Of a stretch of DNA of 64,000 nt, positions 30,556 to 40,368 are shown piece by piece. This stretch comes from Pararhizobium sp. IMCC3301 (lineage in GTDB: Bacteria; Pseudomonadota; Alphaproteobacteria; Rhizobiales; GCA-2746425): NCBI RefSeq assembly GCF_030758315.1, contig NZ_CP132336.1:3687001-3751000 (forward strand). Reading direction: 5' to 3'. The first letter of the stretch is position 1. Each line of letters starts with the position of its first letter. The translations under genes and the position numbers were made by a program. Under the pieces are notes generated by a model. The model searched no databases, was not told where the DNA came from, and saw only the letters and a program-made list of their open reading frames with translations.

Positions 30556-33500
30556 TTGGCCACGGGCACCTTTTGGAGCACTGTTCTGAATAAGTTATAC
30601 ATTTTTGTCGGAACGTTGATCATTCTGGTTCTGCTGGGCGGCTTGATAGGGCCGTTTTTCGTGGACTGGACTGCCTATCGGCGGATTTTTGAAGACGAAG
30701 CCTCCAAGGCGCTGGGTCATCCGGTGCATGTTGCCGGCGCAGCCGACGCCCGATTTCTGCCGATGCCGGCCATTACCTTTTCCGATGTAAGGGTCGGAGA
30801 GACCGAGGGTAAAGCACTGGCGCGGATTGATGAAATCCGCATCAGGATGGAACTCATGCCGCTGTTGCGCGGTGAGTTTCAGATCACCGAACTGGTTGCC
30901 GAAAGGCCGGTTGTATCCGGTGCCATTGACGATGCCGGGCGTCTTGACTGGCTGCTGACGACCGACAACCGGACTGCGATCAATCCTGACAAGGTCATGT
31001 TCGACCGGGTGCAGATTTCCGATGGCACCTTGCGCCTGACTGATGGCCGCCGTGACAATACCTGGCAACTGGACAATGTGAATTTCGAGGGCAGTGCCCG
31101 GTCTTTGCTCGGGCCGTTCCGTGTTGAAGGCGGCTTCAGCTATCAGGGCCAGCCCAACAGTTTTCGTGTCGCCACGGGTCGAACCGACGATCTGGGCAAT
31201 CTGCGTGTCACTATGCAACTCAGTCCGACAGATGCTCCGGTCTCTCTGGCCTTGGACGGCAAATTATCAAATGCAGAAGGTGGTCCCGTCTATGAAGGGA
31301 CCTATACATTCAATGCCTATGCCGCCTCCGCGGAGGAAGATGAGCAGATACAGGAACCGCCGCTGCGCTCGCAAGGGCGCTATTCCCTGACATCGGTTGA
31401 TCTGGAATTGCCCGAATTCATCATTGCCATGGGCCCACCCAGTCTGGCTTCCACACTGGAGGGCACCGGCCGGATTTTGTTCGGTGATACGCCGCGCTTT
31501 GATATCAGCCTGCGCACCGATCAGATAGATCTGGACCGGTCCATCGGCCGTGGTCCCTCGCAACCGGCGAAACCGTCTCAGGTATCGCGCCTGCTGGGCC
31601 AACTGGCGCTGGCCACGCCAACCGAACTGGGGGTGGCCGGCCGCATGCGGCTTGATGTCGGCTCAGTTATTCTGGGCGGAAGCATTATTGAACGTCTGGC
31701 CTTTGACGCGTCCAATGATCGGGACGGCTGGCGAGTGGATAATTTTGAAGCGCGTTTCCCCGGACGCACCGCATTTATTGCTTCCGGCCGGGTGGCGACA
31801 GATCCGCAGACCAAAACCCCGCAATTCAAGGGGCGGGTGCAACTCGCTTCGCTGGAGCCCGGCCGCTTTGCTGTCTGGGCGCGGCCGGATCAACCTGTGC
31901 CTGGCACACCGCCACCGGCAGTCCGGTTCCAGGCGCGCTCTGAATTTGGCCGTGAACATCTGCTGCTGGAAGGTATTTCCGGCAGCCTTGGGCAGGATTC
32001 CCTGTCCGGCGAGATGGATTTGAAGACACCGCTCGGCGCACGCAGCCAATTGGCCATGACCGTCAATGCGGACCGGCTTGATCTGGATGCGATTAATGAT
32101 CTGACGCGGCTTTTATCCGGCCGCGATGCGGTCGCCGCGGCTGCCGTTACCGACAATGTCTCGATCAATCTGCGCGCAACCCGCCTTGTCAGCGAAGGCG
32201 TCAACGCCCGCGATGTGATTGTCGAAGCATCGCTGTCTGATGCGGTGCTGGATTTGAAGCGCTTTCAGATGGATGCCGTTGCCGGTGCCAATATTTCGGC
32301 TGTCGGCCGCCTCGAGGATGTTTTCCGCAATCCGGTGGGCCGCATGTCCGCTGAACTTGAAGCGCCTAATTTGTCCGGTCTGGTCAAATTATTATCACCC
32401 TATATGAAAGATCTGCCGATCTACGACCCGATCATCATCGCTGCGCCGGCGCTGGCACCTGCCAATCTGACAGTCAGGTTTTCTTCTGAAAAGCGGCCCG
32501 AAGGAATTCGCGCCAACCTTCAGCTCGGCGGAACCGCCGGGGGATCTCCATTGTCGCTGAAAGCTGAATTCACTGGCCGCCCGGATGTCATGGAAAGCGG
32601 CGAGATCACATTCACCCTGGCAGCGGATTCTGAAGATTCCGCCCGATTGCTGCGTCAGTTCGCTATTCCTGCTGAGCCCACATTGACCCCCATACCGGGC
32701 GCACTCAGCCTGTCCGGTCAGGGCTCGCTCGATGCCGGGGTTTTTTCCAGTTTCGTGGCCGATCTTGCCGGGACACGGGTCAATGCAGAGGGATTTATCA
32801 GGCCGGGAAACGGTGCCGCGCTTGGCTTTGACGGATCAATGACGCTTAAATCCGGTTCCCTAAATCCGCTGTTGCGGATGGGCGGCATCACATTTGCCGG
32901 TGCCCTGCAGAGTGAGCTTGGCCTGGTACAGGACCTCGCGGTGGATCTGGCGGGGCAGATCAGCCTTGATGGCGGACGGGTGGATGCAGAGATTTCAAGT
33001 GCCAAAATCAATGGCACAGACATCAGCGGAAGCGGGAGGCTGGATCTGACTGACGATACGCCAAGTCTGGTCGGAGATTTTGCCCTTGGGCGCCTCAGTC
33101 TGCCCTGGCTGCTGTCTCTTGGTCTTGGTGAAAATCCGCTGGCGATCATCATTGACAAGAGCATCTGGTCTGAAAACCCTTTTACAGTCACGGCTCTGGC
33201 CAATCTGGAACTGGCGGTCGGGCTGCGCGCGCAAGTGCTTGAAATTGCGGATACACTGACCGCCAGAAATGCCAGTGTGACGCTGACGGCGCGCACTGGA
33301 AATCTGGGCGTGGAAGTGATCGATGCAGGCTTTGCAGGCGGGCTTCTTTCAGGGCTGGTCAATATCCGCAACACGCTCGGCTCTGTGGTTATGAACGGCC
33401 GTCTGTCACTGGCGGGCGCGGCGCTGGAAGAACTGGTCTGGCGTCCGCAAGGCCGCGCCGCCGCTCTGGGCGCGCTGAATGTTTCGGCCGAATTTGAAGG

Positions 33501-34155
33501 CAATGGCAATTCCATGAGCGCGCTTGTGCCCAGCCTCACCGGTAGCGGCACATTGCTTGTCGAAAATGGCGAATTCCGCAACTTCAACCCTTTGGCCTTC
33601 CGCCGCACCATGCGCGCTGTTGATGCGGGCCTTGAACTTGATGAAGCCAAAATCAGCCAGGAGTTTCTCAAATATGTCGATGCCGGAGTGTTGCCGTTCA
33701 ATTCGGCGGAAGGCGTCTTTTCCATTGTTTCCGGTGTGGTCAGAGCAGGCTCTGTCTCCGTGGATGCCGGTCCGGCAACTGCACTTGGCGGCGGCACCAT
33801 AGATCTGGCCAATTTCCTGATGGAAAGCGAATGGACCCTGAGCATGGACCCGGGAGAGGATGCCGTGGCCGGTGCTGCACCTCAGATTGACATCAGCTTT
33901 GGCGGACCTCTGGAAAACCCCGACCGGGAAATTGATGTCTCGACCCTGGCCGCCTATCTCACCCTGCGAGAGTATGAGCGCGAAGTGCAACGCATCGAAA
34001 ATCAGGACCAGGATATTCTGGAAAAGGAATGGTTCGGACGCCAGTTGCGCATCCTGCGTGAGCGCAAAGCGCGGCGCGAAGCAACAAATGGCCCGGGGTC
34101 AGGTGCTGGCATCGAACAACAGATCAGGGATGCGTTGCGGAATTCGGCGCAGTAG
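30556..34155 (+). CDS. Large AsmA-family protein
   Basis: This protein has 1199 residues. One N-terminal membrane helix (about 10-33, FVGTLIILVLLGGLIGPFFV) anchors a very long beta-rich periplasmic region. The first 150 residues match the AsmA N-terminal pattern (GHPVHVAGAADARFLPMPAITFSDVRVG), and the C-terminal third has the AsmA-like VRAGSVSVDAGPATALGGGTIDL. AsmA-type proteins are thought to move phospholipids to the outer membrane. The start used is TTG 30556 because no ATG or GTG precedes the membrane helix; this is uncertain. The C-terminus is a charged Arg/Glu helix. Confidence 0.88.
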   Translation: MATGTFWSTVLNKLYIFVGTLIILVLLGGLIGPFFVDWTAYRRIFEDEASKALGHPVHVAGAADARFLPMPAITFSDVRVGETEGKALARIDEIRIRMELMPLLRGEFQITELVAERPVVSGAIDDAGRLDWLLTTDNRTAINPDKVMFDRVQISDGTLRLTDGRRDNTWQLDNVNFEGSARSLLGPFRVEGGFSYQGQPNSFRVATGRTDDLGNLRVTMQLSPTDAPVSLALDGKLSNAEGGPVYEGTYTFNAYAASAEEDEQIQEPPLRSQGRYSLTSVDLELPEFIIAMGPPSLASTLEGTGRILFGDTPRFDISLRTDQIDLDRSIGRGPSQPAKPSQVSRLLGQLALATPTELGVAGRMRLDVGSVILGGSIIERLAFDASNDRDGWRVDNFEARFPGRTAFIASGRVATDPQTKTPQFKGRVQLASLEPGRFAVWARPDQPVPGTPPPAVRFQARSEFGREHLLLEGISGSLGQDSLSGEMDLKTPLGARSQLAMTVNADRLDLDAINDLTRLLSGRDAVAAAAVTDNVSINLRATRLVSEGVNARDVIVEASLSDAVLDLKRFQMDAVAGANISAVGRLEDVFRNPVGRMSAELEAPNLSGLVKLLSPYMKDLPIYDPIIIAAPALAPANLTVRFSSEKRPEGIRANLQLGGTAGGSPLSLKAEFTGRPDVMESGEITFTLAADSEDSARLLRQFAIPAEPTLTPIPGALSLSGQGSLDAGVFSSFVADLAGTRVNAEGFIRPGNGAALGFDGSMTLKSGSLNPLLRMGGITFAGALQSELGLVQDLAVDLAGQISLDGGRVDAEISSAKINGTDISGSGRLDLTDDTPSLVGDFALGRLSLPWLLSLGLGENPLAIIIDKSIWSENPFTVTALANLELAVGLRAQVLEIADTLTARNASVTLTARTGNLGVEVIDAGFAGGLLSGLVNIRNTLGSVVMNGRLSLAGAALEELVWRPQGRAAALGALNVSAEFEGNGNSMSALVPSLTGSGTLLVENGEFRNFNPLAFRRTMRAVDAGLELDEAKISQEFLKYVDAGVLPFNSAEGVFSIVSGVVRAGSVSVDAGPATALGGGTIDLANFLMESEWTLSMDPGEDAVAGAAPQIDISFGGPLENPDREIDVSTLAAYLTLREYEREVQRIENQDQDILEKEWFGRQLRILRERKARREATNGPGSGAGIEQQIRDALRNSAQ

Positions 34156-34174
34156 CTCGCAAAGACGTCGCGCC

Positions 34175-34405
34175 TTACCGGCCCTGCTGCTGATAATGTC
34201 TCAGGACCATCACTCTGATCGCACTGGACAGATTTTCCGATGGAAGGTCGGTCAGACCGGCCGTTCTTGCCTCATCCACCTCCCTGATCAGGGCTTGTAG
34301 CGATATGTCCCGGAGCCGGGCAATTTCCTGCAGCCCGGTCCAGAAGGCGTCCTCCAGAGAAATACTCGTTCTGTGGCCCTCAATGGAAATCGAGTGTTTT
34401 TTCAA
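34175..34405 (-). CDS. Ribbon-helix-helix domain protein
   Basis: This 76-residue protein of the RHH_4 type has ISLEDAFWTGLQEIARLRDISLQALIREVDE as the ribbon and two helices. Such proteins are often found beside fumC in Hyphomicrobiales. The only start matching the domain is TTG 34405. It is 6 bases downstream of fumC and converges on the AsmA gene. DNA binding is expected from the fold, but the target is unknown. Confidence 0.85.
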   Translation of the reverse strand: MKKHSISIEGHRTSISLEDAFWTGLQEIARLRDISLQALIREVDEARTAGLTDLPSENLSSAIRVMVLRHYQQQGR

Positions 34406-34411
34406 ACCGTG

Positions 34412-35803
34412 TCATCCAGGTGAGATCATCTTTGATGGCACGACGATCTCGTCATATTCAGCTTCTGTCACCAGCCCGGTGGCGAGTGCTTCCTGTTTCA
34501 GCGTCGTGCCGTTCTTGTGAGCCGTCTTGGCAATTTTGGCGGCGTTGTCATATCCGATTTTAGGTGCCAGCGCCGTCACCAGCATCAGCGAGCGTTCCAG
34601 CCCATCCCTGATATTGTCCAGCCGCGGTTCAATGCCCGTCACACAATTTTCAGAGAAGGATACTGCCGCATCTGCCATCAGACGCACGGACTGCAGGAAA
34701 TTATACGCCATCACAGGATTGAAGACATTCAGCTCGAAATGGCCCTGGCTGCCGGCAAAGGTCAGCGCCGCATGATTGCCGAAAATCTGAACACAGACCT
34801 GGGTCAGCGCTTCAGCCTGGGTGGGATTGACCTTGCCCGGCATGATGGAGGAGCCGGGTTCATTTTCAGGCAACGCCAACTCGCCAAGCCCGGCCCGGGG
34901 GCCTGATCCCAGAAAGCGGATATCATTGGCAATCTTGAACAGCGATGCCGCCACTGTATTGATCGCGCCATGGGCAAACACCATCGCATCATGGGCCGCC
35001 AGCGCTTCGAATTTGTTCGGCGCGGTTTTGAACTTCATGCCGGTAATCCGGGCAATTTCATCGGCCACGCGTTCGGCAAAACCGACAGGCGCATTCAGCC
35101 CGGTTCCCACCGCGGTGCCGCCCTGCGCCAGTTCCATCAGTTTCGGCATGGCACTGGTGATCCGTTCGATGCCATTGTCGAGTTGCTGGACATACCCGGA
35201 AAATTCCTGGCCCAGCGTCAGCGGTGTTGCATCCTGGGTGTGGGTGCGTCCGATCTTGATGATATGTTTCCAGGCCTCGGCCTTGTCGTTCAGCGCATTG
35301 CGCAATTGCTGCAGGGCAGGGAGCAGACGGTGCTCTATTTCCTCGGCGCAGGCGACATGCATGGCGGTGGGAAATGTATCATTGGAGGATTGTGACATAT
35401 TGCAGTGATCATTGGGATGGACCGGCTTCTTGGAGCCCATCTCGCCGCCGAGAATTTCAATGGCGCGGTTGGAGATCACTTCATTCGCATTCATGTTGGA
35501 TTGTGTGCCGGACCCGGTTTGCCAGACGACAAGCGGGAAATGCTCGTTCAGCTTGCCTTCGATGACTTCCTGGGCTGCGGTGACAATTGCATCTCCCAGT
35601 TTCGGCTCCAGCCGCTCCAGCGCCATATTCGCCCGCGCCGCCGCCTGTTTGACAATGCCGAGCGCCCGGATGATGGGTTCAGGCTGCTTTTCCCAGCCGA
35701 TCTTGAAATTGCCCAGGGAGCGCTGTGCCTGTGCGCCCCAATAACGGTCGCCGGGAACTTCGATCGGCCCGAACGTATCAGTTTCCGTGCGCTTCTGCTT
35801 CAT
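34412..35803 (-). CDS. fumC: FumC, class II fumarate hydratase
   Basis: FumC is an oxygen-stable fumarase of the TCA cycle, interconverting fumarate and malate as a cytoplasmic tetramer. It has 463 residues. Signatures are [55 protein letters not shown] and the superfamily signature [16 protein letters not shown]. Start ATG 35803, with sspB ending 36 bases upstream on the same strand. Confidence 0.97.
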   Translation of the reverse strand: MKQKRTETDTFGPIEVPGDRYWGAQAQRSLGNFKIGWEKQPEPIIRALGIVKQAAARANMALERLEPKLGDAIVTAAQEVIEGKLNEHFPLVVWQTGSGTQSNMNANEVISNRAIEILGGEMGSKKPVHPNDHCNMSQSSNDTFPTAMHVACAEEIEHRLLPALQQLRNALNDKAEAWKHIIKIGRTHTQDATPLTLGQEFSGYVQQLDNGIERITSAMPKLMELAQGGTAVGTGLNAPVGFAERVADEIARITGMKFKTAPNKFEALAAHDAMVFAHGAINTVAASLFKIANDIRFLGSGPRAGLGELALPENEPGSSIMPGKVNPTQAEALTQVCVQIFGNHAALTFAGSQGHFELNVFNPVMAYNFLQSVRLMADAAVSFSENCVTGIEPRLDNIRDGLERSLMLVTALAPKIGYDNAAKIAKTAHKNGTTLKQEALATGLVTEAEYDEIVVPSKMISPG

Positions 35804-35839
35804 GGCGCTGTCCCATTCATTTCCGGATCTGGTGAAATA

Positions 35840-36559
35840 TCAATTCTTTTTGCGAAATGAATCCAGCGAAACGACGTCGGCACCCTTGGCGTCTTCATCG
35901 TCTGAACCATCGGGCTCCGCATCGGCGCGTTCGTTGCCATCCGGCGAGGTCCCGGCATCATCCGGACTGTCGCCATCTGCATCATTGTCGGCTTCAGCCG
36001 TGGTTCTTGCAGCTTGTTCGGTGTCTCGTCTGGCCGCTTCTTCTGCCAGCTTGCGGGCTGCTTCGCGTTGTTTTTCACGCTCGCTTGGCAGCAGGGGCCG
36101 GGTTGCGTGCAACTCCTCGACGGCAGTCGGCAGCACGGCGTCATCATCCGGCAGGGATGGTTCTGCCACATCATCATTGGTTCCGTCATCGGCGGATCTT
36201 GTGACTTCCGGATCGAACTGCAGTCCGAACTGCACTGACGGATCATAAAATGCCTTGATCGCCGCGAAAGGAACATGGAGACGTTCCGGGATGGCGTTGA
36301 ACGACAGGCCGATTTCGAAGGATTGTTCGCTGATAATCAGATCCCAGAACTGGTGCTGCAGCACAATCGTCATTTCTTCGGGATATTGCGCTTTCAGCCG
36401 GTTGGAAATCCGCACGCCCAGTGCCGTTGTGCTGAAAGTGACAAAAAAGTGGTGTTCTCCGGGCAATCCTGTCTGGGACACTTCCATCAGCAGCTTGCGC
36501 AACATGCCGCGCAGAGCGTCCTGTGCCAGCACATCGTAACGGATCATGTCATTTGCCAT
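35840..36559 (-). CDS. sspB: SspB, ClpXP adaptor protein (alpha type)
   Basis: SspB tethers tmRNA-tagged proteins to ClpXP for degradation. It has 239 residues from ATG 36559, which has GGAG about 12 bases upstream; a longer frame adds 17 unlike residues. The N-terminal substrate-binding domain covers about 1-125 (DMIRYDVLAQDALRGMLRKLL, HHFFVTFSTTALGVRIS, PEEMTIVLQHQFWDL, FNAIPERLHVPFAAIKAF). A long acidic, disordered linker follows. The C-terminal GADVVSLDSFRKK is the conserved ClpX-docking peptide. Its substrate RNA gene, ssrA, is directly upstream on the same strand. Confidence 0.93.
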   Translation of the reverse strand: MANDMIRYDVLAQDALRGMLRKLLMEVSQTGLPGEHHFFVTFSTTALGVRISNRLKAQYPEEMTIVLQHQFWDLIISEQSFEIGLSFNAIPERLHVPFAAIKAFYDPSVQFGLQFDPEVTRSADDGTNDDVAEPSLPDDDAVLPTAVEELHATRPLLPSEREKQREAARKLAEEAARRDTEQAARTTAEADNDADGDSPDDAGTSPDGNERADAEPDGSDDEDAKGADVVSLDSFRKKN

Positions 36560-36688
36560 AGGAATCGCAACTCCGGTCTTTGCCCAATTCGTAAGGTGAT
36601 AAAGCGTCACTGCCGGTCAGGGCAAGAGCCTTGTCAAGATATCGCGGCTGAGCTGACAGTTTTCTCGGCAACCGGACATGGCAAAAGT

Positions 36689-36990
36689 GGAGGCTTCTGT
36701 TGCCAGGTGCCTCCGGACCCCGCCAGTTCATGCGAATGAACTGGGCTTCAGTTGAAGTTGTCGAACCGCATTACGCAGCCAGACGAACCTCCGCATAGTT
36801 GTCATTTGCAACTACTAAAATGGTCCGATATCGGTGGTACCATGCCGAGCAAAAGCACAATTTTTACACCCTCGTCGAAGCTGTTTCGCCCCCGCCGAAG
36901 CGCACTCAGTCGGGCTGAATGCGCTTTGGTGGAGGCGCCGGGTACCGCCCCCGGGTCCGAGAAGCTTATTACAGAGGCCATTTATCACCA
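36689..36990 (-). ncRNA. ssrA: Two-piece, circularly permuted tmRNA
   Basis: On the - strand the acceptor piece comes first, ending with CGCCTCC-A-CCA (3' end at 36927) after a T-arm. Next is a short spacer with a hairpin (AAGCGCA/TGCGCTT). The coding piece starts with GGGGGCG at 36893, which pairs with CGCCTCC through seven bases including one G-U. It holds the tag reading frame 36809-36771: ANDNYAEVRLAA followed by TAA. A GGAGGC/GCCTCC hairpin at 36689-36714 marks the 3' region. This permuted order and the tag are typical of alphaproteobacterial tmRNA. The outer ends (about 36990 and 36689) are approximate. Confidence 0.9.
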
Positions 36991-37586
36991 TAGTCAGCTC
37001 GCGCTGACACCCAAGATATAGCAACTAAACCGGGTTTTTTAAAGCCCTTGAAATCGGTTCGATCTGAATTCCGCCTCAACGGTGCCGGGACAGGCATAAA
37101 TTCGAGCCCGCAGTGCTCGCAGATCAGTGCCGCGCTCGCAATGCGTGAGGGAGATGCAATAGTGTCGACTGAGCTTGCCTACCCGCGACACAAGAAGATT
37201 TTGCTCCGACGCGCGTGTATACAAGAGCGGTCTTTGGTAAGGTCTGGAAATATCCCAATTTCAGAAGACGCTGGCTGATTTGGTGATCTGCTGATCAGAA
37301 GGCTACTGATTTTTTTGGCGCGAGAGGTGAGCATATCTATTCCTCCAGGTGCCGTTCAGAGGAAAATTGATTCGAGAAACGGTTGGATTCAACTCGTCAG
37401 TCGCGTGTCGACCACGATCTATCCACTTGATTTCGAGTTTTTCAGCAGCCTGTTAGGCCCAAATCTGCGTCTCGCGCTGAAATGCTCATGAAATCAAACG
37501 TAATTTAAGTAATTCCGAAATAGTAGGATTAACAACAAATTAGACCATGAATATAGAAATATCCACCAATTCACAAGAGAGCACAT
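36991..37586. other. Long gap between ssrA and the accessory operon
   Basis: About 600 bases with no credible gene on either strand. The part nearest ssrA should hold its promoter on the - strand; CTATAT at about 37015-37020 could be a -10 element, but no confident -35 was found. The rest shifts gradually towards AT-rich sequence and is probably the edge of the accessory block. No clear integrase gene, attachment repeat or IS end was seen here. Confidence 0.4.
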
Positions 37587-38633
37587 TTATTCATTGAATA
37601 ACTGCGAAAGCACAGTGTCGTAATCATATTGGCTCGGCACCTCTCCAATTAAATTTAGGTATATCACTCGCCACATGTTGAAAGATTCTTTTTCTCCCGG
37701 TTCTAACAACCTATCTCTGCTGGAAGGAATGTGAAACCTATTACTTTTTAGGTAAGCCAAAAGAATGGGGTCAATTCGGCGCAACCCGTCGTCACTCAAT
37801 AGACATTCTGAAATTGACTTTGCGGAGACTAGCAGGGAACCAGATAATCTAGAATCACTTTCAACTGCCTTCTCAATCCTATCTCTGATGAACCAAAAGC
37901 TACGATACCTCGTACCAAGCACAGTGTTTCTCGCTGTATCTCCCTTAGTAGAAAGAACTTTAAGTAACAAATCATATGCGTCTCCATCTGGCAAAATGAT
38001 GGGGTCGTTTGAAAATAGGTTTGTTTGAGTGTCCTGTACGTGTTGCTGATACAGGAAATTAGCAGCGATTTTCGCAAAATATAGCCTGCGACGCTCAATC
38101 AATCTCCTTTCACTATCAGGAGCACTTTTCAAAAGCTGGTCATAGTATTTAGTGGAGAACATGGCTTTGATGAATCCAACGACATATGCGGCTGGGGTTC
38201 CACCTCTGTTAAGAGATAGCCTATCCAAGGCGTCGGACTGACGTCTGCGGATACTAAAATTATCAGTCGTATCTTTAGGAAGGTTAAAGTATATCTCAGT
38301 ATCTATCCGTCTCGAAAAAACCATCCTTAAAGAAATTTTCTGATCGACAATAGAACGATTCGATGCGACAAAATTTCTTGAGATACGATAAGTGAGTATC
38401 ACCGGAAAATAACTAAAACCATCTTCCTCTATTTCACATCTTCCGCCATCATCTCGTTCAATAATTAAGGTATCTGCAACGAATTCGGCAGAAATGCTTC
38501 CATTCAGTAATTTTCCATCAACAGACCAGCGGCTGCCTGGCCCCTGGCCGATAAATGTAATTGGATCGCTGCGTGCTTCACCCCCAATCGATATTCCAAT
38601 TAGACACGCTATGAAAATCCTACCCCAAAACAT
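37587..38633 (-). CDS. Secreted protein of unknown function, third gene of the GH19 operon
   Basis: Not recognised. It has 348 residues from ATG 38633 (MFWGRIF). The N terminus is a clear signal peptide, FIACLIGISIGGEARS, followed by a short beta-rich part with two cysteines near CEIEEDGF and then a mainly helical, charged C-terminal half (YYDQLLKSAPDSERRLIERRRLYFAK). A two-codon-earlier ATG and a much longer frame also exist; the start chosen has AGGGG upstream and places the signal peptide at the N terminus. Codon use is AT-rich, unlike the flanking housekeeping genes. It overlaps the upstream membrane protein gene by 14 bases. It probably acts in the periplasm. Confidence 0.75.
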   Translation of the reverse strand: MFWGRIFIACLIGISIGGEARSDPITFIGQGPGSRWSVDGKLLNGSISAEFVADTLIIERDDGGRCEIEEDGFSYFPVILTYRISRNFVASNRSIVDQKISLRMVFSRRIDTEIYFNLPKDTTDNFSIRRRQSDALDRLSLNRGGTPAAYVVGFIKAMFSTKYYDQLLKSAPDSERRLIERRRLYFAKIAANFLYQQHVQDTQTNLFSNDPIILPDGDAYDLLLKVLSTKGDTARNTVLGTRYRSFWFIRDRIEKAVESDSRLSGSLLVSAKSISECLLSDDGLRRIDPILLAYLKSNRFHIPSSRDRLLEPGEKESFNMWRVIYLNLIGEVPSQYDYDTVLSQLFNE

Positions 38634-39363
38634 TTCCATCCCCTTCCACTTGTTGCGAAGGATTAATGGCAGTTCTCTGCATCCTCCGAATATCCGCGTG
38701 TTCCCTTCCGATAATCCACAACAGAAGGCCAAGAAGGTACAGCCGGATTTCACTCAGAAATGCCGAGAGATTACCTAAAAAAAGCGCCAATTCTGCAACA
38801 CTCGATTCACCATCAAACTCACTAATCTGGGCATCACAGCGATAGTTGTATTCCTCCGCCAAGTAATCTTGTGAAGGCAACGCAACGATTGCGGATTGCA
38901 CATCCTGAAGCTCAATGACTTTGAACGTAACTATTATTATCATTACTATGACAATAATAGAAAAAATAATTCGAGAAAGGCGGTTGAAACTGTCCGGGCC
39001 CGCTTTGTTGTAGGCAAAAATAATAACGAGAAAACCAGGTATCACAACGAAGTAGCTGAGAGCGGAGCTATTATTTACATAAACACTCGCGAACGATGCC
39101 AATCCACAGAATCCATCATAAACTGCATATTCATAAAAAGATCTAGGCGGTACGACACCTAAATCACTCGCTTCAGAAGTATTCATGAATTTTATAAAAT
39201 TATTTTCCAAGCCTTGAAAAAAAATAGAAGCACTATAACCGAGTTGACTTAATTCGCCATTTGGTTGTACACTTGTAACAAACCAAAGTAATATAGACAA
39301 AAAGAGAGCTAAAACGATTTCTATTAAAAGAATATTTGAAATAATCCTTTTGATATGACGCAT
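38620..39363 (-). CDS. Four-helix membrane protein of unknown function, second gene of the GH19 operon
   Basis: Not recognised. It has 247 residues with four strongly hydrophobic segments: LIEIVLALFLSILLWFV, YFVVIPGFLVIIFAY, IIFSIIVIVMIIIVTF, and LYLLGLLLWIIG near the C terminus. Between segments 1 and 2 is a loop of about 70 residues, and between 3 and 4 a loop with one cysteine (YNYRCDAQ). ATG 39363 has GGAGG about 7 bases upstream. It is 24 bases after the GH19 gene and overlaps the secreted-protein gene. A holin-like, anchoring or immunity role is possible; nothing in the sequence decides. Confidence 0.75.
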   Translation of the reverse strand: MRHIKRIISNILLIEIVLALFLSILLWFVTSVQPNGELSQLGYSASIFFQGLENNFIKFMNTSEASDLGVVPPRSFYEYAVYDGFCGLASFASVYVNNSSALSYFVVIPGFLVIIFAYNKAGPDSFNRLSRIIFSIIVIVMIIIVTFKVIELQDVQSAIVALPSQDYLAEEYNYRCDAQISEFDGESSVAELALFLGNLSAFLSEIRLYLLGLLLWIIGREHADIRRMQRTAINPSQQVEGDGNVLG

Positions 39364-39387
39364 TTTTCCCTCCGGGAAACTGCCGAA

Positions 39388-40008
39388 CTATGCGATCGTA
39401 TAGGAAATTGCTGCATAGTAGTTCTTAGCATAAGTGGCGATAAGTGCTTTCTTATTAGAGCCATTCACAATCTTACGAGCACCTTCCCAGTCCTGCCTCA
39501 CATTCAGGAAGTAGTCGGATAACTTCTTTCCGGTGAAGGTTCCAGATATCATGCCTTCGAAAATAATTTCGGTTGCTCTCGCCAAATTAAGCACCTTGTC
39601 AGCCTTCGCCCTGCTGCTAGTCAAGTCCGTATTCAAACGATTTCCCCAATTTGCGTAGTTGTAACGCCCTGTGATCTGCACAAAGCCGCGTCCATGGAAC
39701 CTCACACCGTCTCCCTTACCGAAGTTTCCAAGCTGTTTAGCAACTTTCGGCCTGTCGCCTTCAACATCATACATCTTAAAAAAGTAGCTATCGCTCCCAT
39801 ATTCCTTAATAGGTTGCATCTTGCGATCAACCTCGAGGTGTGCAGTGCCGAGGACATAGGCTAGCCACCGATCATCTTTGTCAGCGTAGTTCCGTTCCCA
39901 ATAGTCAAGTAGTGTAGTTAGCCCTTCAACCTGTGATTTTCGCAAGAATCCGTCAAAAAGATTCAGACGAACCGTATCGAAGAAAAACTTCCTGTTAATA
40001 TTGCTCAT
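39388..40008 (-). CDS. GH19-type lysozyme/chitinase-like protein
   Basis: A glycoside hydrolase family 19-like protein of 206 residues, without a signal peptide. Such domains are used by phage endolysins and related enzymes to cut peptidoglycan (or chitin). The first catalytic Glu region is LGTAHLEVDRKMQPIKEY, where family members usually read A-x-HES/HET, and the substrate-cleft motif is FHGRGFVQITGRYNYANWG. ATG 40008, with AAAGAG upstream, makes it the first gene of a three-gene - strand operon. AT-rich codon use suggests transfer. Absence of a secretion signal fits an endolysin that needs a membrane partner, or an effector loaded by another system. Confidence 0.8.
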   Translation of the reverse strand: MSNINRKFFFDTVRLNLFDGFLRKSQVEGLTTLLDYWERNYADKDDRWLAYVLGTAHLEVDRKMQPIKEYGSDSYFFKMYDVEGDRPKVAKQLGNFGKGDGVRFHGRGFVQITGRYNYANWGNRLNTDLTSSRAKADKVLNLARATEIIFEGMISGTFTGKKLSDYFLNVRQDWEGARKIVNGSNKKALIATYAKNYYAAISYTIA

Positions 40009-40208
40009 TTGAATAAGCTCTTTCGCAGAAAAAACATAATTATCAACTAGTTAGTCAATTTCAGATTTCAAGAATATAATATATCGTCAGTTCAATGATA
40101 ACCGATGGTTGTAATTTTACAAGGTCATTTTCGATTCTGCTTGCAACAACCGCAATCAACAGAAGAAAACTGAACTCCATTTTCGCTCACCAATGCTTTG
40201 AAAAATTA
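40009..40208 (-). promoter_or_regulatory. AT-rich upstream region of the GH19 operon
   Basis: Two hundred AT-rich bases between the GH19 start and the decayed IS5-type element. On the - strand TTGAAA, TTGACT and GATAAT occur close to the gene around an AACTAGTT palindrome, but spacing does not give a standard sigma-70 promoter. No gene was seen. Confidence 0.35.
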
Positions 40209-40368
40209 AGATAATATCTGAAATTAATACCCATTGATTTTGGTTCTTTACGATAAGACTGATAGTGCGCCGGATGGAGGGATGATCAGCCATGCTACGG
40301 AGGATGTTATGGTTGCCTCCCAGTCGTAATTACTCACCCCTACCTTTTTCGGATATGACGTTCTGATT

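Noticed and set aside
32718-33845. A 375-codon Ser/Pro/Arg-rich - strand frame
   Set aside because: It is antisense to the AsmA-family gene; the composition is that of a shadow frame.
36752-37021. An 89-codon frame on the + strand
   Set aside because: It runs antisense through the tmRNA gene and has no protein-like features.
37048-37278. A 76-codon frame and a GGTTCGATCTGAATTCC stretch resembling a tRNA T-arm
   Set aside because: No ribosome binding site for the frame; no acceptor or anticodon arms could be built around the T-arm-like bases.
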